Of a stretch of 64,000 bases of DNA, positions 63,212-64,000 are shown in pieces. The notes under the pieces were generated by a model. It had not been told where the DNA came from and ran no database searches. It worked only from the letters and a program-made list of their open reading frames with translations. Numbering within the stretch: position 1 is the stretch's first letter; each line of letters opens with the position of its first letter. The stretch covers positions 372,001-436,000 of the forward strand of contig NZ_CANLRL010000002.1 of NCBI RefSeq assembly GCF_947493595.1, read 5' to 3'. The position numbers and the translations under genes are program-made. This DNA comes from an uncultured Shimia sp. GTDB taxonomy: Bacteria; Pseudomonadota; Alphaproteobacteria; Rhodobacterales; Rhodobacteraceae.

Positions 63212-64000
63212 ATGACCAGCCCCTTTGATTACTTTGTGGTCTTTGCCGAAATGCGGACCGGATCCAACTTTCTTGAAGCCAATATCAATGAGTTTGAGGG
63301 GCTGAGTTGTTTGGGCGAAGTGTTCAATCCTCACTTTATTGGGTACCCCAACAAGGATGACAGCCTTGGGGTGACGCTTGAGCAACGGACCGATGATCCG
63401 CAGGTCATGATTGATGCTGTGAAATCGAATGAGGTGTTGTCTGGGTTTCGATATTTCCACGATCATGAACCCCGTGTCCTCAATACGATGTTGGAGGATC
63501 CGCGCTGTGCCAAGATTGTGCTGACGCGCAACCCTTTGGACAGCTACGTGAGTTGGAAAATTGCCCAGGAAACCGGCCAGTGGAAATTGACCGACGTGCG
63601 TCGCCGGCGTGACAGCACAGTCAAATTTGACGGGCTTGAATTCCGACGCCATGTGGAAGAGCTGCAGGACTTTCAGGTGTCGTTGATGCGGGCGCTGCAA
63701 TTGAGCGGACAGACGGCGTTTTATGTGGCCTATGAGGACTTACAGGACATTCAGGTGATGAATGGTCTGGCGCGCTTCCTAGGGCATGAGGAAGAGCTTG
63801 AAGCGCTCAATCAGAAGCTCAAGCGGCAGAACCCAAGCCCATTGTCGGAAAAAGTGTCCAATTTTGGCGAAGTGACGCTGGCGCTGGCTGATTTGGACAG
63901 GTTCAACCTCAATCGCACGCCGAACTTTGAACCGCGACGCGGGGCGACGGTGCCAAGCTATGTGGCCTGTGCAGCGGCGCCATTGTTGTACCTGCCGATG
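63212..64000 (+). CDS. Sulfotransferase, Stf0/NodH-like (3' end outside window)
   Basis: An open frame of 263 codons that runs off the right edge. The start is ATG 63212, 5 bp after the GT14-like stop. FDYFVVFAEMRTGSNFLEAN is the phosphosulfate loop, and KIVLTRNPLDSYVSWKIAQE is the 3'-phosphate-binding motif (R-N-P-x-x-x-x-S) of PAPS sulfotransferases. It should transfer sulfate from PAPS to a carbohydrate hydroxyl. The final part of the protein is missing. Confidence 0.88.
   Translation, partial: MTSPFDYFVVFAEMRTGSNFLEANINEFEGLSCLGEVFNPHFIGYPNKDDSLGVTLEQRTDDPQVMIDAVKSNEVLSGFRYFHDHEPRVLNTMLEDPRCAKIVLTRNPLDSYVSWKIAQETGQWKLTDVRRRRDSTVKFDGLEFRRHVEELQDFQVSLMRALQLSGQTAFYVAYEDLQDIQVMNGLARFLGHEEELEALNQKLKRQNPSPLSEKVSNFGEVTLALADLDRFNLNRTPNFEPRRGATVPSYVACAAAPLLYLPM

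Noticed and set aside
1-64000. CRISPR array, rRNA or tRNA genes
   Set aside because: No regularly spaced repeats of 25-40 bp with spacers were seen, and no intergenic stretch shows the GGTTCGA T-loop plus acceptor pairing of a tRNA or rRNA-like sequence. A dedicated search was not possible here.

Overview
The window looks like chromosomal core DNA of a marine Rhodobacterales (roseobacter-group) alphaproteobacterium. Supporting signs are a dnaK promoter of the alphaproteobacterial sigma-32 type (CTTG-N18-CCTATAT), the rimP-nusA-ylxR-infB operon with a long YlxR protein, Hsp33, UbiG, the secA // parvulin-argJ-mutT arrangement, and an intergenic stacked-hairpin element ending in a 'ggatatttttggccaaa' tail of a kind I recall from this order. 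Coding density is high and many neighbours overlap by ATGA, GTGA or TGATG. I see no rRNA, tRNA, CRISPR array, prophage or insertion sequence.

Layout. 1-2.4 kb: a truncated Rossmann-fold gene, an aminotransferase/sulfotransferase-like pair and an SCP2 protein. 2.4-9.1 kb: an outer-membrane efflux lipoprotein with an MscS channel, argG, a membrane protein and ilvA. 9.3-11.5 kb: an HPt protein divergent from a receiver-PP2C phosphatase, then a Nudix hydrolase. 11.6-17.7 kb: Hsp33, Nudix/CoA hydrolase and CCA-adding enzyme in one overlapping operon, a fused ABC exporter and an RNA methyltransferase. 17.8-19.9 kb: two L,D-transpeptidases around a CAP-domain lipoprotein, plus a tiny membrane protein. 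20-27.6 kb: hemH, a methyltransferase, comF, glutaredoxin, a nitrilase-fold hydrolase, MarR, ubiG, proline iminopeptidase and an orphan peptide-binding protein. 27.7-33.1 kb: rimP-nusA-ylxR-infB, with an intrinsic terminator in its leader. 33.1-38.9 kb: a 41-residue ORF, mutT, argJ, a parvulin and secA. 38.9-44.1 kb: an exported unknown protein next to a PstS-OmpA chimera, radC, an orphan solute-binding protein and a gene broken at a T9 run. 44.3-48.9 kb: dnaJ, dnaK, alkB and an SH3 protein. 48.9-64 kb: a surface polysaccharide locus (ABC-2 permease, cysQ, kdsB, glycosyltransferases, epimerases, a CapD/FlaA1-type dehydratase, a Wza-type lipoprotein, galU, galE, a GT14-like enzyme and a truncated sulfotransferase).

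How the genes work together. The last 15 kb can be read as synthesis and export of a surface glycan. GalU, GalE, the UDP-sugar epimerase and KdsB make activated sugars, at least four glycosyltransferases assemble them, and the Wza-type lipoprotein and ABC-2 permease point to export. A sulfotransferase would decorate the polymer, and the CysQ-type nucleotidase would remove the PAP it produces.

The strongest unexplained signal is a family of tandem 11-bp repeats (consensus NRATACCGACG). It occurs at three places 13 and 28 kb apart (1259-1291, 14435-14456 and, on the minus strand, 42369-42390), always in the same orientation toward a downstream gene. Two copies lie in a 49-bp block that matches at 45 positions. 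Also notable are the T9 frameshift at 43508-43516, the PstS-OmpA chimera with its exported partner, an 8-codon ORF with a strong Shine-Dalgarno upstream of the ABC exporter, and a 41-residue ORF after infB.
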